NCBI GenBank assembly: GCA_017116025.1
Contig: JAFITR010000019.1
Location: 1 to 15,960 of the forward strand
Length of the DNA stretch: 15,960 nt
Source of the DNA: Simkania negevensis
GTDB taxonomy: Bacteria; Chlamydiota; Chlamydiia; Chlamydiales; JAFITR01
Direction of reading: 5' to 3'
In this document: positions 13,943 through 15,960 of the stretch, one piece after another
Layout: every line of letters starts with the position of its first letter
Position numbering within the stretch: position 1 is the stretch's first letter
Program-made: the position numbers and the translations under genes
Notes under the pieces: model-generated
What the model was told of the DNA's origin: nothing
Database searches by the model: none
Seen by the model: only the letters and a program-made list of their open reading frames with translations

Positions 13943-15301
13943 GTGACCTTCTTCCTTCCCTTTTCTCATAGCCAGTTGTTAGAGCTTGCCTCCTATTTTG
14001 CTGCCTATAACGGTACGGTGCTCCTCTATTCCGGAGGCGATTACGATTCTGCCGAGCGCTCTTTTCTCTTCCTCTTCCCTATAGAAACGGTTTCTGCTAG
14101 CGGTCCCGCTGCTTGGGAAAAGCTGCGTGAGAAAATCACTCTCGGCTCTGGATATTTTCCAGAGTGGGTGGGGTATCTTGGGTATGGCATGGGGGCTTGG
14201 AGCGATCGGTCAAAGACGATAACAATGGTCCCAAGCACCCTTCCTGATGCCCTATTTATGCGCCACGCGTGCGCGATCGTCATCGACCACAGGGCCCATA
14301 CCATCAGAGTCAAGACTGTTTCTCAATCCGATAGGCTGCTGTCAGCAGAAGAGCTCGCTTGGCTAAGTAGGCTGTCGGAAGAAACCTTCTTTCGTAATAT
14401 CCCCGACTCTATCGATCGTACAAACTGTGAACGCGAAGAGTCTACGAAAAAACACCCCTTGGAAGAGATAGAACCCTCCGTTAGCTACGAAAAAAAAATC
14501 GCTGTTGTCCAAAAGATGATTCGTGAAGGAGAGTTCTACCAATTGAATCTCTCGCATGAAATCAGCTATACAGAGTCAATTGACCCCTACCTTCTATTCA
14601 AAAAACTTGCTTTATTGAACCCCGCCCCCTTCATGGCCTATCTCAACTGTGGAGAATATACCGTCGTCTCCTCTTCTCCTGAACGCTTTGTCTCCTGCCG
14701 TAATGGATTGCTGGAAACGCGACCCATCAAAGGCACGATACCTCGCGGTAAAACAGCAAAAACGGACGAAAAAAACCGATGCCTTCTTCTCTCCTCAGAA
14801 AAAGAACGTGCTGAATTGATGATGATCACAGATCTTATGCGTAACGATCTTGGTAAAGTCTCCCTCCTCGGTTCTGTCGATGTCCCTAGCCTATGTCGTT
14901 TAGAAGCCTATCAAAATGTCTATCACCTCTCCTCCGTTGTCACTGCTAAAGCAAAATGCAATATCCACCCGATCGATATCCTCAGAAACCTCTTCCCCGC
15001 CGGCTCTGTCACCGGATGCCCTAAGTTGCGCGCTATGGAAGTCATTGCACAACTCGAACAGAGACCACGTAACATCTACACAGGCTCTATCGGATACATT
15101 AGCAATAATGGCGATATCGATTTTAACGTCGCAATACGAACACTGACATGCGTTAAGAATAAAATAGACTTCGCTGTCGGGGGGGCCATCACATATGATT
15201 CAAATCCGCAACAAGAATATCTAGAAACACTACATAAAGCCAAAACAATCCTCCAAGCACTCAAAAAAGAAAAAGAATATGAAAGAATGGCTCTATCATG
15301 A
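13943..15301 (+). CDS. pabB: Aminodeoxychorismate synthase component I
   Basis: The 452-residue protein converts chorismate, with ammonia from the amidotransferase PabA, to 4-amino-4-deoxychorismate on the way to p-aminobenzoate and folate. It has the chorismate-binding fold: SSSPERF at 243-249, PIKGT at 261-265, ELMMITDLMRNDLG at 291-304, GSVTGCPK in the C-terminal third and GGAITYDSNPQQEYLET near the end. Lys263 in PIKGT marks a PabB; anthranilate synthase has Ala there. The N-terminal domain (1-160) is diverged. The start is GTG, immediately after the yebC stop, with GAAGGA at 13934-13939 as ribosome site. No amidotransferase domain is fused, and no pabA is seen, so PabA must come from elsewhere or be shared with another synthase. 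pabC overlaps its 3' end by 23 bases. Confidence 0.93.
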   Translation: MTFFLPFSHSQLLELASYFAAYNGTVLLYSGGDYDSAERSFLFLFPIETVSASGPAAWEKLREKITLGSGYFPEWVGYLGYGMGAWSDRSKTITMVPSTLPDALFMRHACAIVIDHRAHTIRVKTVSQSDRLLSAEELAWLSRLSEETFFRNIPDSIDRTNCEREESTKKHPLEEIEPSVSYEKKIAVVQKMIREGEFYQLNLSHEISYTESIDPYLLFKKLALLNPAPFMAYLNCGEYTVVSSSPERFVSCRNGLLETRPIKGTIPRGKTAKTDEKNRCLLLSSEKERAELMMITDLMRNDLGKVSLLGSVDVPSLCRLEAYQNVYHLSSVVTAKAKCNIHPIDILRNLFPAGSVTGCPKLRAMEVIAQLEQRPRNIYTGSIGYISNNGDIDFNVAIRTLTCVKNKIDFAVGGAITYDSNPQQEYLETLHKAKTILQALKKEKEYERMALS

Positions 15302-15960
15302 CAAGAGATGGAATGTCGTAAATAATGCCCTCTGGAAATATGCGCACAACGGTGTATTCACTACGCTGCTTGTTATTGATCGACAACCAGAAGGACTGGC
15401 AAGTCATCTATCTCGTTTATCGGACCACGCTCGGCGGTTTGGTATCGATCACTTTGCTTTACAAGAGCGGGTGGTGTTGGAGCTTTTGAATGGTGTTGAG
15501 GAGGGTATCTGCCGTTTACGTTTGGGCTATTGGCTAGGAGAAGGCGGGGTTATTGTAGGGGCATCTTTAGAACGCGAGGAGGGGGCCTTACGCTTGTGCA
15601 GGCAAGTTGGAGTGATCTTTTGGGAAGCGAAGGGGTATGATCCTACCATCAAAAGTTTCAAGATGAGAAAAGAGCGTTTAGCATTGCGGGAAGCGGCATT
15701 GGTACGTGGGGAAGACGATATTGTGACAGTGGATGACGAGGGGGTATTGTTGGAGGGCAGCTTTTCGAACCTTTTTTGGATTCACGATGGCTGCCTCTTT
15801 ACCCCATCGCGCACGTTGCCTATTCTTTTCGGTTTAACGATTCAACGGATCATAGAGTCTGCGAAAGGTTTAGGCTTGGCGGTCTACGAAGTCAAAGCCA
15901 CACTGTCTGACATCCCTAACGAAGCCTCTCTCTTCTTGTGCAACTCAATCATTGGGATAG
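15279..15960 (+). CDS. pabC: Aminodeoxychorismate lyase, class IV aminotransferase fold, 3' end cut by window edge
   Basis: Starting at ATG 15279, 227 codons stay open to the right edge. PabC is about 270 residues, so roughly 40 are missing. The frame begins MKEWLYHDKRW and has the fold-type IV PLP-enzyme features: GVFTTLLV near residue 30, an Arg/His-rich HLSRLSDHARRFG at about 46-58, the candidate Schiff-base lysine in IKSFKMRKERLALREA at about 125-140, then LLEGSFSNLFW and, near the edge, LCNSIIGI. It would release pyruvate from aminodeoxychorismate to give p-aminobenzoate. The neighbouring pabB decides between this and a branched-chain or D-amino acid aminotransferase of the same fold. 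The start lies 23 bases inside pabB, with only a weak A/G-rich ribosome site, so translational coupling is likely. Later ATGs at 15287 and 15298 are in other frames. Confidence 0.87.
   Translation, partial: MKEWLYHDKRWNVVNNALWKYAHNGVFTTLLVIDRQPEGLASHLSRLSDHARRFGIDHFALQERVVLELLNGVEEGICRLRLGYWLGEGGVIVGASLEREEGALRLCRQVGVIFWEAKGYDPTIKSFKMRKERLALREAALVRGEDDIVTVDDEGVLLEGSFSNLFWIHDGCLFTPSRTLPILFGLTIQRIIESAKGLGLAVYEVKATLSDIPNEASLFLCNSIIGI

Noticed and set aside
13634..13969. Minus-strand frame of 111 codons opposite yebC
   Set aside because: It is a shadow of the strongly conserved yebC frame.
15287..15300. ATGs at 15287 and 15298 as the pabC start
   Set aside because: The first is in the pabB frame and the second stops after seven codons. 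The frame with PabC motifs opens at 15279.
13943..15301. Anthranilate synthase component I (TrpE) as identity of the chorismate enzyme
   Set aside because: The PIKGT motif has the Lys typical of PabB, and pabC follows directly.

Overview
The window looks like a chromosomal segment of a member of the Chlamydiota, probably an environmental (Parachlamydiales-type) lineage rather than Chlamydia proper. The main reason is gene order. In Chlamydia trachomatis, ispD (CT462), lpxG (CT461), a stand-alone SWIB protein (CT460), prfB (CT459), a GNAT acetyltransferase (CT458) and yebC (CT457) are consecutive. Here the same six genes occur in the same order with the same strand split (ispD/lpxG/SWIB on minus, prfB/GNAT/yebC on plus), but other genes sit between them. 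The synteny is recalled from memory, not computed.

Layout. Positions 1-1635 (minus): lpxG followed by ispD, joined by an ATGA overlap; ispD runs off the left edge. Positions 1761-6366 (minus): a very large protein of unknown function, about 1,534 residues once a one-base frameshift at an 8-C tract is bridged. It contains two diverged copies of a ~270-residue module. Positions 6539-6877 (minus): a SWIB-domain protein with a Lys/Asn/Thr repeat tail, followed by a clear intrinsic terminator. Positions 7061-9298 (plus): a large sugar-nucleotide pyrophosphorylase resembling plant plastid UGP3. It ends tail-to-tail, sharing a TTAA, with a DUF2851 protein (9295-10725, minus). Positions 10806-11904 (plus): prfB, encoding release factor 2 with the classical programmed +1 frameshift, behind a near-consensus promoter. 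Then follow a GNAT acetyltransferase (11911-12408), a SprT-like metallopeptidase (12533-13219), yebC (13220-13942), pabB (13943-15301) and the 5' part of pabC (15279 to the right edge, truncated).

How the genes fit together. IspD (MEP isoprenoid route) and LpxG (lipid A) are envelope/precursor housekeeping functions. RF2 and YebC belong to translation and gene control. PabB and PabC make the p-aminobenzoate part of folate by the canonical chorismate route; no PabA amidotransferase is seen in the window. The SprT-like, yebC and pabB genes abut with no gap and pabC overlaps pabB, so they are probably one transcription unit.

The least explained part is the giant repeat-bearing protein. It has poly-C tracts near both its 5' and 3' ends, the 3' one out of frame in this sequence, which suggests phase variation, ribosomal frameshifting or a recent or artefactual indel. 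The UGP3-like enzyme is the second item of interest because of its plant-plastid resemblance. I saw no tRNA, rRNA, CRISPR array, insertion sequence or replication origin. No stretch over 300 bases lacks a gene.
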